Shown: positions 26,835 through 34,791 of the stretch, one piece after another
Layout of the letters: the number at the start of each line of letters is the position of its first letter
Numbering within the stretch: position 1 is the stretch's first letter
Assembly: GCA_964642855.1 (NCBI GenBank)
Contig: CAZXSK010000011.1
Coordinates: 1-64,000, forward strand
Origin: CAZXSK01 sp964642855
Lineage (GTDB): Bacteria; Planctomycetota; Phycisphaerae; SM23-33
DNA: 64,000 bases
Direction of reading: 5' to 3'
Translations under genes and position numbers: made by a program
Notes under the pieces: generated by a model
Seen by the model: the letters and a program-made list of their open reading frames with translations, nothing else
Told to the model about the DNA's origin: nothing
Databases searched by the model: none

Positions 26835-26866
26835 AAGGCTCGGCCTATCAGGCCGGGCCTTTTCCT
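26835..26866 (+). terminator. Rho-independent terminator after the FHA gene
   Basis: An 11-bp stem (26835-26845 with 26851-26861, one wobble pair), a TATCA loop, and TTCCTT following. It lies 28 bp after the stop codon. Confidence 0.8.
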
Positions 26867-26885
26867 TGCGGTTTGACAAAGTGAG

Positions 26886-27341
26886 TCAGTCTTCGTTTTC
26901 CCCAACGTCAGAGGGCCTGGGAGCTCTATCCGGGCCGGACTGATGGAGGAACTCTCGCAGAAACGTCGCCGCTGCCAAGGCATCCTGTCTCCGCCGTTTC
27001 TTCTTGCGGGTCAGGAGGCCTGCCAGATCGCGGTCCGCCTGGAAGCTGCTGAGGCGTTCATCCCAGAGACGGATGTCCAGCTCCAGCTTGCTGGCTAGCC
27101 AGGAGGCCAACTCCCGAGCCTTCTTGCCCTGCGGCCCTTCTGTGTCGTCCATGTTCAAAGGCCAGCCGACAACGACCCCTTCCGCAGCGTATTCTTCAGC
27201 CAGATCGCCGATGCGCTCCGCCAGCTTCTCCTCAGAAGCCCCTTCCAAGACCTCCAGCGGGGAAGCGATGCCGTCTTGCGTTCGCCCCACCGCAATGCCG
27301 ATGCGCCTGCTGCCGTGATCGATAGCCAGCCAGCATCCCAT
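26886..27341 (-). CDS. ruvX: Putative Holliday junction resolvase YqgF/RuvX
   Basis: This 151-aa protein fits the family length. The RNase-H-like fold opens with LAIDHGSRRIGIAVG (4-18), whose Asp is the first catalytic acid. VVVGWPLNMDDTEGPQG (about 62-78) and LWDERLSSFQADRD (about 101-114) hold the second and third regions. RuvX/YqgF processes pre-16S rRNA ends and has been linked to Holliday junctions. The ATG at 27341 places the conserved strand at the N-terminus; an in-frame upstream start would overlap manC. It starts 8 bp after the manC stop, so the pair is likely co-transcribed. Confidence 0.85.
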   Translation of the reverse strand: MGCWLAIDHGSRRIGIAVGRTQDGIASPLEVLEGASEEKLAERIGDLAEEYAAEGVVVGWPLNMDDTEGPQGKKARELASWLASKLELDIRLWDERLSSFQADRDLAGLLTRKKKRRRQDALAAATFLREFLHQSGPDRAPRPSDVGENED

Positions 27342-27348
27342 GGCATGC

Positions 27349-28422
27349 TCACACGTGCTCAGAGCCGAAGCGATCAGCGACCTCGCCGACCAGTTCCTTG
27401 ATCCGCTGAGCATCGGACTTCTTGCACACAAGGGTAGCATCGGGAGTGTGAACCACGATACAGTCCTCCATGCCCACCACCCCGATGATGTGCCCGGTTT
27501 CGGTCACCACAACATTCCTGCTGCTTTCGGCGAGCACGGCGTTTTCCGCCATGACGACATTACCTTTCTCGTCGGTCGGACAGACCTTCCCCAAGGCAGG
27601 CCAGGAACCCACGTCCACCCACTCGCAGTCCAACTCGACCATCATGACTTCCCGCGCCTTTTCCATAACAGCGTAGTCGATGCTGATCTTCTCGAGCTTG
27701 GGGTATACGTCCTCGAGGATCGCCTGGTAGTCTTGATTGCCTGCCGCCGCCTTGCGAACCGCAGCCAGTTTCTCCATGGAGTCGGGCAGGAACTCATTCA
27801 GGGCTTTGCGGATCGCCTGAAGCGTCCAGACAAACATGCCGCTGTTCCAGTAGTACTCGCCGCTGTCGACGTACCGTCTCGCTGTGGGATGGTCCGGCTT
27901 CTCCCTGAACCCGAGCACCTCATAGACAGGCCCACCGCCTTTGACATCGCAGTGAATGTAACCCAGCCCGGTATGGGGCCAAGTTGGGCGGATGCCGAAC
28001 GTCACCAGCGCGTCGGGATGGTTCTCGGCTGCCTCGCACGCAGCGGTCACCGACCGGGCGAACTTCTCCTGGGGGCGGATCACGTGATCGGCCGTGAAGA
28101 CAGACATTGTTGCCGATTCGTCGCGCGCCGCCAGGAGTTCCGCGGCCAGGGCGATGGCATTGGCGGTATCCCGTCCCTCCGGCTCGCCGATGATGTTCTC
28201 TCTGGGCAGGCCCGGAAGGGATTCCGCCACCTGGTCTGCGTATTCGGCATTGGTGACGATCAGGATATTCTCTTCGTCCATTACCCCCTTCAGACGATCG
28301 ACAGAGATCGACAGTAGGTTCTGACCACCCACCAGGGGCAACAGTTGCTTGGGTCGATCCAGCCGGCTCATCGGCCACAACCGCTTGCCGGCTCCGCCGG
28401 CCATGATTACGCCAAATCTCAT
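27349..28422 (-). CDS. manC: Mannose-1-phosphate guanylyltransferase
   Basis: This 357-aa single-domain enzyme carries the nucleotidyltransferase signature GVIMAGGAGKRLWPMSR (4-20), followed by PKQLLPL (24-30). The metal-binding VFTADHVI (about 103-110) and the FREKPDHPTARRY loop (about 172-184) match GDP-mannose pyrophosphorylases, including the FxEKP motif that contacts mannose-1-phosphate. The C-terminus has the GDPM left-handed-helix-like segment GMEDCIVVHTPDATLVCKK. It makes GDP-mannose for polysaccharide or glycan synthesis, consistent with exopolysaccharide expected for a PEP-CTERM organism. There is no fused isomerase domain. Confidence 0.9.
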   Translation of the reverse strand: MRFGVIMAGGAGKRLWPMSRLDRPKQLLPLVGGQNLLSISVDRLKGVMDEENILIVTNAEYADQVAESLPGLPRENIIGEPEGRDTANAIALAAELLAARDESATMSVFTADHVIRPQEKFARSVTAACEAAENHPDALVTFGIRPTWPHTGLGYIHCDVKGGGPVYEVLGFREKPDHPTARRYVDSGEYYWNSGMFVWTLQAIRKALNEFLPDSMEKLAAVRKAAAGNQDYQAILEDVYPKLEKISIDYAVMEKAREVMMVELDCEWVDVGSWPALGKVCPTDEKGNVVMAENAVLAESSRNVVVTETGHIIGVVGMEDCIVVHTPDATLVCKKSDAQRIKELVGEVADRFGSEHV

Positions 28423-28582
28423 GTGCAGGGTCTCCTTAACTCTTTGCCATGGTGCGCAGGTTGCGGCAAGGCGTCAATGAGTAAGTTTCCCGTTGCCCTG
28501 ACCTTTCGGGCCTGTAGAGTAGACCTTCCGCTCCCTCCACCGAGAGGCCAAGGCGAACCCCTTATGCCAGGAGAGAGATCAC

Positions 28583-29839
28583 GTGAGACGAGACGTTCAC
28601 ACCGAGACACTGTCCAACGGACTGACGTTGCTGGCCTTGCCGATGGAAGGAGTGTCTTCAGCCGCGATGGCGATTGCCGTCTGCGCGGGGGCTTCCCACG
28701 ATCCGCCGGGTCAGGAAGGGTCAGGCTCGGTACTCAGTGAATGGCTGATGCGCGGTGCGGGAACGCGCGACAGCAGGGAACTCCAAGAGGCCTTGGACTC
28801 TCTCGGCGCCCAGCATCACGAAAGCGTCCGAAGCGAGCACCTTCTGTTCACCAGTGTGCAGCTCGGCAGGCACCTGGAGAAGGTTCTGAAGGTCTACGCA
28901 GATATTCTCCGCAGGCCCCGCCTTGACGAAGAGGCATTCGAGCCCTGCCGTACGCTGACACTTCAGGATGTGGCCGCACTGGAAGATGAACCTGATCGCA
29001 AGTGCATGACCATGCTCCGGGAGCGATTCTATCCCTCACCGTTGGGTCGGTGCGCGTATGGCAACGCCCAGTCCCTTGCGGGCCTCAATGCCGAACAGTT
29101 GCGGACTCACGCCGAGCGATGCCTCCAGCCCGGAATGGCTGTCCTGGCCGTGGCCGGGAATGTGGAGTTCAGCCGCTTGCGCGATGCAGCCGGAGAGTTA
29201 CTGGGAGATTGGCCGGAGGGGGATATGTCAGAAGTGCAGATCGCGCCGGCCGAGGGCGGGGTGACGCACGTGACTCGGGACACCGCCCAGACGCATCTGG
29301 CGATGGCATACCCCACCGTGCCCGTCAGCCATGAGCAGTACTACGCGGCCCGGCTGGCTGAGACGGTTCTCTCCGGCGGCATGAGCGGAAGGTTGTTCAC
29401 AGAAGTAAGAGAGAAGCGTGGACTGGCGTATCATGTTTCAGCCCAGTATCACAGCCTGAAGGACCACGCCGGAGTGTTCACCTACGCCGGAACCAGGCCC
29501 GAGGCAGCCCAGGAGACATTTGAGGTCATCGTGGGAGAGCTTCGCCGGGTCGCTGACGAACTGGCGGACGAAGAGGTAGAGAGGGCGAAGGTACAATCCA
29601 AAAGCGCGCTGGTCATGCAGGGCGAGTCTTCTTCGTCGCGAGCAGCTTCGATGGTGAGCGATTGGTTCCATCTGAAGCGGATCCGCACGCTCGAGGAAAT
29701 CTCCGATGCGATCGACAGCCTCACGCGCGATGACGTGGTCGAACATCTTCGCTCCTGTCCCGCCCGGGGGTTCACCATGCTGACCATCGGACCAGAGCCG
29801 ATCGATACGTCATGTTTAGGAGAGGGGCAGGTGATATGA
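28583..29839 (+). CDS. M16 family peptidase-like protein, non-catalytic subunit
   Basis: This 418-aa protein has the M16 fold with LSNGLTLLALPMEGV at its start and a C-terminal M16_C domain with SGRLFTEVREKRGLAYHVSA (about 266-285). The catalytic HxxEH is absent: the matching segment reads LSEWLMRGAG at about residues 51-60, so it cannot bind zinc in the usual way. It is the inactive partner of a heterodimer, like the alpha subunit of mitochondrial processing peptidase. GTG start with AGGAGAG upstream. Its TGA overlaps the next gene's ATG in ATGA, so both subunits are translationally coupled. Confidence 0.85.
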   Translation: MRRDVHTETLSNGLTLLALPMEGVSSAAMAIAVCAGASHDPPGQEGSGSVLSEWLMRGAGTRDSRELQEALDSLGAQHHESVRSEHLLFTSVQLGRHLEKVLKVYADILRRPRLDEEAFEPCRTLTLQDVAALEDEPDRKCMTMLRERFYPSPLGRCAYGNAQSLAGLNAEQLRTHAERCLQPGMAVLAVAGNVEFSRLRDAAGELLGDWPEGDMSEVQIAPAEGGVTHVTRDTAQTHLAMAYPTVPVSHEQYYAARLAETVLSGGMSGRLFTEVREKRGLAYHVSAQYHSLKDHAGVFTYAGTRPEAAQETFEVIVGELRRVADELADEEVERAKVQSKSALVMQGESSSSRAASMVSDWFHLKRIRTLEEISDAIDSLTRDDVVEHLRSCPARGFTMLTIGPEPIDTSCLGEGQVI

Positions 29840-31077
29840 ACTTCACCCGGACTACCTTGGACAATGGCCTGGAGATCCTGGTCGAGAGCAATCACGCCGC
29901 TGCCACCATGGCCGCAGGATTCTTCGTGCGCACAGGCAGCCGGGACGAAACGCCGGACGTTCTCGGCGTGAGCCACTTCCTGGAGCACATGGTCTTCAAG
30001 GGCAGCGAACAGCGCTCTGCAGCGGAGGTGAACCTCGAGTTCGACCGCATTGGCGCCAGCTACAACGCCTATACCTCCGAGGAGAATACAGTTTACTACG
30101 GTGCAGTTCTGCCGGAGTTTCAGGACCGGATGATGGACTTGCTGGCCGACATACTCAGGCCCTCGCTTCGGCAGGAAGACTTCGATATCGAGAAACAGGT
30201 GATTCTCGAGGAGATCGCGCTCTACAAAGATCAGCCCCGCTTTCGGGTGTATGACGAGTTGATGACTCACCATTTCTCGAATCATCCGCTCGGGAACATG
30301 ATCCTGGGCACGCCCGAGTCGATCACCGCATTGCATCGCGACCAGATGCAGGCGTATTTCGATCGTCGGTACTCCCCGGGCAACCTCACGCTGGTAGCTG
30401 CGGGCAACGTGGATGTCGATCGTCTGTTGGGTCAGGCCCGCCGATTGTGTGGCGACTGGACGCCCTGTGAGGCCCCGCGCGCCCTGATGCCGCCTGGTGC
30501 GGACCGGATCAGACACGCCATCGCCGACGATAACCTTCAGCGTCAGCACATCGGCCTGATGTCCGGAGCTCCATCCGCGCAGGACGAGCTTCGCGATGCC
30601 GCCCAGGTGCTTGCATGCATTCTGGGCGATTCTTCGGGGAGCCGACTCCGGCATGCCCTCATCGAACCGGCGATTGCTGATGAGGCCTCCGTAAACTACT
30701 CTGCCATGGATCAGGCGGGAACGCTGGTGACGTTTGTGTTCTGTGATCCCGCCAAGGCCGATCATGCCCTGCAGATCGTCTGTCGCGAGTTCGAGACATT
30801 TCTGGAGGAAGGTCCGACCGAGGCGGAACTCCGTGCCGCCCGCAACAAGATTGCTACTGCGTTCACTGTGCGCGGCGAACTGCCCATGGGCAGACTCTCC
30901 TCGCTGGGAGCCGAGTGGACCTACTGCAGGCAGTACGTGACGCTGCAGGAAGAGCTCGACCGGTTGCTGGCGGTGTCCGCTGAGGATGTGCTCTCGGTTG
31001 CCCGCGAATTCGATTTGCTTTCCTGCTCGCAGCTTACGCTCGGACCTCGCGACGACGTGGACGGGTTCTACACATGA
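29836..31077 (+). CDS. M16 family zinc metallopeptidase, catalytic subunit
   Basis: This 413-aa protein has HFLEHMVFKG (about residues 44-53), a complete HxxEH zinc motif, and a downstream Glu in EEIALYKDQPR (about 124-134) as the third ligand region. The M16_C domain follows (about 165-345). These peptidases cleave small peptides or signal peptides in a closed chamber formed with the partner subunit. The ATG at 29836 overlaps the stop of the inactive subunit. Its own stop overlaps the start of murD (ATGA at 31074-31077), so the pair is coupled to a cell-wall gene. The native substrate is unknown. Confidence 0.88.
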   Translation: MNFTRTTLDNGLEILVESNHAAATMAAGFFVRTGSRDETPDVLGVSHFLEHMVFKGSEQRSAAEVNLEFDRIGASYNAYTSEENTVYYGAVLPEFQDRMMDLLADILRPSLRQEDFDIEKQVILEEIALYKDQPRFRVYDELMTHHFSNHPLGNMILGTPESITALHRDQMQAYFDRRYSPGNLTLVAAGNVDVDRLLGQARRLCGDWTPCEAPRALMPPGADRIRHAIADDNLQRQHIGLMSGAPSAQDELRDAAQVLACILGDSSGSRLRHALIEPAIADEASVNYSAMDQAGTLVTFVFCDPAKADHALQIVCREFETFLEEGPTEAELRAARNKIATAFTVRGELPMGRLSSLGAEWTYCRQYVTLQEELDRLLAVSAEDVLSVAREFDLLSCSQLTLGPRDDVDGFYT

Positions 31078-32393
31078 CGCCCGCATCCGACTCTCGAGCC
31101 CCCAACGACCTGGCCGGCCAGCGCGTAAGCGTGATCGGATTGGGACGCTTCGGCGGCGGGCTTGGGGTTACACGCTGGCTGGTCGAGCAGGGGGCGAAGG
31201 TGACGGTCTCCGACCAGGCAAGCGAGGAAGATCTTGCGGCTTCACTCGACCCACTGCGTGGGTTGGACGTTACCCTCCATCTCGGCGGGCACCGCGAGGA
31301 GGACTTCACTCAAGCGGACCTGCTGGTCGTGAACCCCGCCGTACCGAAGACTGCACCCCTGCTTCAGCAGGCCATCCGCGCCGGCGTGCCACGAACGACC
31401 GAGATCAATCTTTTCCTTGAGCGGTGTCCCTGTCCCGTCGTGGGTATCACCGGAAGCGTGGGCAAGAGCACGACAACGGCGATGACCGGCCTGCTGCTGG
31501 GGAAGCTTACGACCACCCACGTCGGCGGCAACATCGGGCGCAGCCTGCTGGGTGAGTTGGAGAGCATCGACCCCGACCACCTGGCCGTTCTGGAGCTGTC
31601 CAGCTTCCAACTTGAAGATCTTCCGTTGGTCGAACTCAGCCCGCACGTTGGGCTGGTGACCAACCTCCAGCCCAACCACCTCGACCGCCACGGATCGATG
31701 GCTGCCTACGCCTCCGCCAAGAAGAACATCTTCCGATATCAATCGGCTGAAGATGTACTGGTTCTGCCGACTCAGCTCCGCGACTGGTCGGCCGAGGCAA
31801 AGGGCAGGGTGTTGATCCTGGATCCAGACGAGGACGGTTTCACATTGTCCGTGCCCGGCGATCACAATCAGCGCAACGCCCACGCTGCCTGGGCGATAGC
31901 CCGGGAGCTGGGACTATCCCGCGAGCAGGCCGAAGCGGCACTTCGTGAGTTCACCGGTCTTCCGCACCGCCTGGAGCTTGTAGCCGACAAGGCTGGCGTG
32001 CGATACTACAACGACTCCAAGTGCACCACGCCCGGCGGGGCCATCGTGGCGATCCAGGCCTTCCCAGCCCGCAGGTCGATCGTGATACTCGGCGGGTACG
32101 ACAAGGGCGTTTCATTCGACGAGCTGGGGGAGGTCGCGGCGGGGGCAGCCAAGGCTGTCATCGTCCTGGGTGACACGCGGGAACAGATCGCCCAGGCGGT
32201 CGAAAGTCACAGGCAAGGCGAGCTGCCGCAGATCCATGGGGCTGACACCCTTGCTCAGGCGGTGACCGCCGCATCGAGAGCTGCGGCCCCTGGAGATGTC
32301 GTGCTCCTGTCCCCCGCTTGTGCCAGCTACGACATGTTCACCAACTACGAGCAGCGAGGGGAGCAATTCGTGCAGATCGTTCGCGATCTCTAG
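31074..32393 (+). CDS. murD: UDP-N-acetylmuramoylalanine--D-glutamate ligase
   Basis: This 439-aa protein has the Mur ligase layout: an N-terminal Rossmann fold starting RVSVIGLGRFGGGL (about 16-29), the ATP-binding P-loop GITGSVGKSTTT (about 123-134), LELSSFQLED (about 173-182), NLQPNHLDRHG (about 199-209), and the C-terminal domain with YNDSKCTTPGGAIVAIQAF (about 306-324). It adds D-Glu to UDP-MurNAc-L-Ala in the cytoplasm. Its presence argues that the organism makes peptidoglycan, at odds with the old view of planctomycetes. No other mur genes are adjacent. Confidence 0.9.
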   Translation: MTPASDSRAPNDLAGQRVSVIGLGRFGGGLGVTRWLVEQGAKVTVSDQASEEDLAASLDPLRGLDVTLHLGGHREEDFTQADLLVVNPAVPKTAPLLQQAIRAGVPRTTEINLFLERCPCPVVGITGSVGKSTTTAMTGLLLGKLTTTHVGGNIGRSLLGELESIDPDHLAVLELSSFQLEDLPLVELSPHVGLVTNLQPNHLDRHGSMAAYASAKKNIFRYQSAEDVLVLPTQLRDWSAEAKGRVLILDPDEDGFTLSVPGDHNQRNAHAAWAIARELGLSREQAEAALREFTGLPHRLELVADKAGVRYYNDSKCTTPGGAIVAIQAFPARRSIVILGGYDKGVSFDELGEVAAGAAKAVIVLGDTREQIAQAVESHRQGELPQIHGADTLAQAVTAASRAAAPGDVVLLSPACASYDMFTNYEQRGEQFVQIVRDL

Positions 32394-32405
32394 CCGCAGG
32401 CGGCG

Positions 32406-33839
32406 TCAGACCTTCAAGTCCTCCTGGCTGCCGATGCGGTCAGCGTACTTCTCCCGCAGAGGCATGACGATCTGCTGGAGAAAGTCATCCACCTGCTGTG
32501 ACGCCCGCCCGACAAATTCGCTCGGGTCCAGCAGCGCATCGATGTTTATCCCGGCGAACGCGTCGTCCGCTTTGAGACGCTCGATCAGATCGTTCGCCTG
32601 GCCGCGCGTCTTGACGTTCTCCGCAGCGGCCTGGGAATGCACGCGAATCTTCTCGTGCAGTTCCTGCCGATCGCCGCCCATCCGTACTGCCTCCATCAGG
32701 ATGTTCTCGGTCGCCATGAACGGAAGCTCCGCGCGCAGACTGGCCTCGATGACCGCCGGGTAGACAACAAGCCCGCCCGCAACATTCCCCGCAATCATCA
32801 ATACAGCGTCAGCCGCCAGGAACGCCTCGCCCATCGCCAGCCTCTTGTTGGCCGAGTCGTCCAGCGTTCGCTCGAACCACTGCTCGGCTGCTGTGTGCAC
32901 CGGGCTCTGGGCGAGGTCGATCAGGAACCGCGACAGGGCGGTCATTCGCTCGCAACGCATGGGATTGCGCTTGTAGGCCATCGCGCTGCTGCCGATTTGC
33001 GACTTGCCGAACGGCTCCTCCATCTCCTTGCGGTGGGCCAGCAGACGAATGTCGTTGGCGAACTTGTGGGCGCTGGCAGCGATCCCCGCCAAGGTCTGCG
33101 CGATTGCTGCGTCGACCTTGCGGCTGTACGTCTGGCCGGTGACTGGAATGATCTTCTCGAACCCCATGCGGTCGGCAATCATGCGTTCGAGCTTGCGCAC
33201 CTTCTCGTGATCGCCGTCGAACAATGCGAGGAAACTCGCCTGCGTTCCCGTCGTGCCCTTGACGCTTCGCAACTCCAGGCTTCCCAGTCGGTACTCCACG
33301 TCGCGAAGGTCCTGTACGAAGTCGTAACACCACAGCGTCGCCCGCTTGCCGACCGTCGTAGGCTGGGCTGGCTGAAAGTGCGTATACCCCAGGCAGGGCA
33401 GGTCACGGTACTCCTGGGCGAAGCTGCCCAGCCGGTCGATGACATTCGCCAGCCGCGTGGCGATCAGTTTTAAGCCGTCACGCATCAGCAGCAGGTCGGT
33501 ATTGCAGCCGACGAACTGGCTGGTCGCGCCGAGGTGGATAATCGGCCTGGCCAGAGGGGCGGCGTCCCCGAGGGCATGCACATGGGCCATTACGTCGTGA
33601 CGGAACTGCTTCTCGTACTCAGCCGCCTTGGCGAAGTCGATGTCCTCGAGATGCTCGCGGAGCTGGGCGATCTGCTCGTCGGAAATGTCCAGCCCGAGGG
33701 CCTGCTGACACTCGGCCAGGGTCAGCCAGAGCTTTCGCCACGTCGAGAACTTGCGCTGCGGGCTGAAGATCCGTTTCATGTCCTCACTGGCGTATCGACC
33801 CTCCAGCGGACAGATAAAGCTTTCGTATCGGTCGTTCAT
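32406..33839 (-). CDS. purB: Adenylosuccinate lyase
   Basis: This 477-aa protein is of the fumarase/aspartase superfamily, with the signature SSAMAYKRNPMRCERM (about 285-300) holding the catalytic Ser loop. HLGATSQFVGCNTDL (about 100-114) and YTHFQPAQPTTVGKRATLW (about 149-167) hold the other active-site segments. It catalyses two steps of purine synthesis. A GTG-type extension upstream was rejected: the ATG at 33839 gives the typical start NDRYESFICPLEGRY. It converges with murD, with 12 bp between the stops. Confidence 0.9.
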   Translation of the reverse strand: MNDRYESFICPLEGRYASEDMKRIFSPQRKFSTWRKLWLTLAECQQALGLDISDEQIAQLREHLEDIDFAKAAEYEKQFRHDVMAHVHALGDAAPLARPIIHLGATSQFVGCNTDLLLMRDGLKLIATRLANVIDRLGSFAQEYRDLPCLGYTHFQPAQPTTVGKRATLWCYDFVQDLRDVEYRLGSLELRSVKGTTGTQASFLALFDGDHEKVRKLERMIADRMGFEKIIPVTGQTYSRKVDAAIAQTLAGIAASAHKFANDIRLLAHRKEMEEPFGKSQIGSSAMAYKRNPMRCERMTALSRFLIDLAQSPVHTAAEQWFERTLDDSANKRLAMGEAFLAADAVLMIAGNVAGGLVVYPAVIEASLRAELPFMATENILMEAVRMGGDRQELHEKIRVHSQAAAENVKTRGQANDLIERLKADDAFAGINIDALLDPSEFVGRASQQVDDFLQQIVMPLREKYADRIGSQEDLKV

Positions 33840-33900
33840 GGCGCGGCAAGTGTACCACACCGGGAGTGCCTCGTCAGCGCAGAGACGAGGTGTTCGGCCG

Positions 33901-33937
33901 GAAAACAGAACGGGCCCGCGCAACGTGCGCGAGCCCG
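33901..33937 (-). terminator. Rho-independent terminator of the DUF4870 gene
   Basis: Read on the minus strand, a 12-bp stem (33926-33937 with 33911-33922, one wobble pair) closes a CGT loop and is followed by TTCTGTTTT. It lies just after the DUF4870 stop and just before purB, so it insulates the two. Confidence 0.8.
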
Positions 33938-33958
33938 CGATCGGTCGTAATCAGAAGT

Positions 33959-34408
33959 TCACTTGATGAAGCGGATATTTACCGGGTAGCGATACCTCAC
34001 GCCCTGGTTGGCCTTGAGCGTCCCCATGATGCAGAAGATGAGGTTGGCGATTGCCACAGCAGGAACCAGGACTACCCCGATGCAAATGAAGGTGGTCAGG
34101 AACGCAACGATCATCGCAAGGATGACCGTAATCTGGAAATTCAGAGCTTCCTTGCCTTGGTCATCCACGAACTCGCTGCTTTCCTTCTTGATGAGCCAGA
34201 TGATCAACGGCCCGAGGAAACCGATGAAGATCGCCAAAAGGTGGGCGAGCATCCCCATCGTTCGGGCGTCCTTGTCCTGCTCCACGGGGGCAGGTTCGGG
34301 TTGGGCACCAACGACTGCCTCTGCCGAGGCGGCGGGCTCCTGCGGTTCCGGCTGGCCCTGGGGCTGGTCTTGGGGGGCTCCTGAGTCGTCGTTCTGTTGT
34401 TCAGTCAT
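33959..34408 (-). CDS. DUF4870 domain-containing membrane protein
   Basis: This 149-aa protein has a Pro/Gln-rich cytoplasmic N-terminus (about 1-48), then DARTMGMLAHLLAIFIGFLG (about 46-65), LIIWLIKKESSEFVDDQGKE (about 66-85) and two more TM helices (about 90-130), which is the DUF4870 pattern. It is a small inner-membrane protein of unknown function. It stands next to the phage-like cassette but in the opposite orientation and with its own terminator, so it is likely a host gene. Confidence 0.8.
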   Translation of the reverse strand: MTEQQNDDSGAPQDQPQGQPEPQEPAASAEAVVGAQPEPAPVEQDKDARTMGMLAHLLAIFIGFLGPLIIWLIKKESSEFVDDQGKEALNFQITVILAMIVAFLTTFICIGVVLVPAVAIANLIFCIMGTLKANQGVRYRYPVNIRFIK

Positions 34409-34631
34409 CGTCCTTGGCCTTTCTGGAAAGTTGTCGACTCATCCCGGCCGGCTCTCGTCTTCCTTGTGAGAGTGCTCCGGCCATCTCTTGTGAGGTGCCT
34501 GGTCGGCGAGAAGGGAGTAAGTCCCTTCCACACCTTTCTATAGACTACGCAACTGTCCTATCGGAGAAAAGCAGGATTTCGCGCAGCTTCTTTCATTCCC
34601 AGAAGCTAGAGGTCGTTGCGGAACACATCGC

Positions 34632-34645
34632 GCGCGCCGGCGCGC
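34632..34645. repeat. Perfect 14-bp palindrome GCGCGCCGGCGCGC
   Basis: This sequence is its own reverse complement. It lies about 160 bp before the portal gene. It might be an operator half of a pair with the palindrome at 34738. Confidence 0.5.
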
Positions 34646-34737
34646 ACCAGCCCGACCGGCCTGTCGATTTTCTGAGATATTTTATAACGCTTGAATCCAG
34701 ATAACGTTGCGATGGTCCCCCGCGGTTTTTCGGAACA

Positions 34738-34753
34738 TTCTGCGCGCGCAGAA
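34738..34753. repeat. Perfect 16-bp palindrome upstream of the portal gene
   Basis: TTCTGCGCGCGCAGAA is its own reverse complement and lies 38 bp before the portal ATG, downstream of the TATAAC candidate -10. A repressor bound here would block transcription. Alternatively it may form an RNA hairpin in the leader. Confidence 0.5.
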
Positions 34754-34791
34754 AGCGGCGCGACGGGAGAGGGTGAGGAGAGTGAAAAACC

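Larger units (their letters stand above)
34409..34791. other. Promoter region of the phage-like cassette with two perfect palindromes
   Basis: These 383 bases hold no gene. They contain a 14-bp perfect palindrome (34632-34645) and a 16-bp perfect palindrome (34738-34753), both with a GCGCGC core. Between them lies a locally AT-rich segment (about 34661-34700) with a TATAAC hexamer (34683-34688) that could be the -10 of a rightward promoter; no good -35 is present. No terminase gene, tRNA or attachment repeat is visible. Confidence 0.4.

Noticed and set aside
33840..33923. Longer start for adenylosuccinate lyase
   Set aside because: Extra residues are not family-like and there is no ribosome binding site; they would also run into the terminator of the DUF4870 gene.
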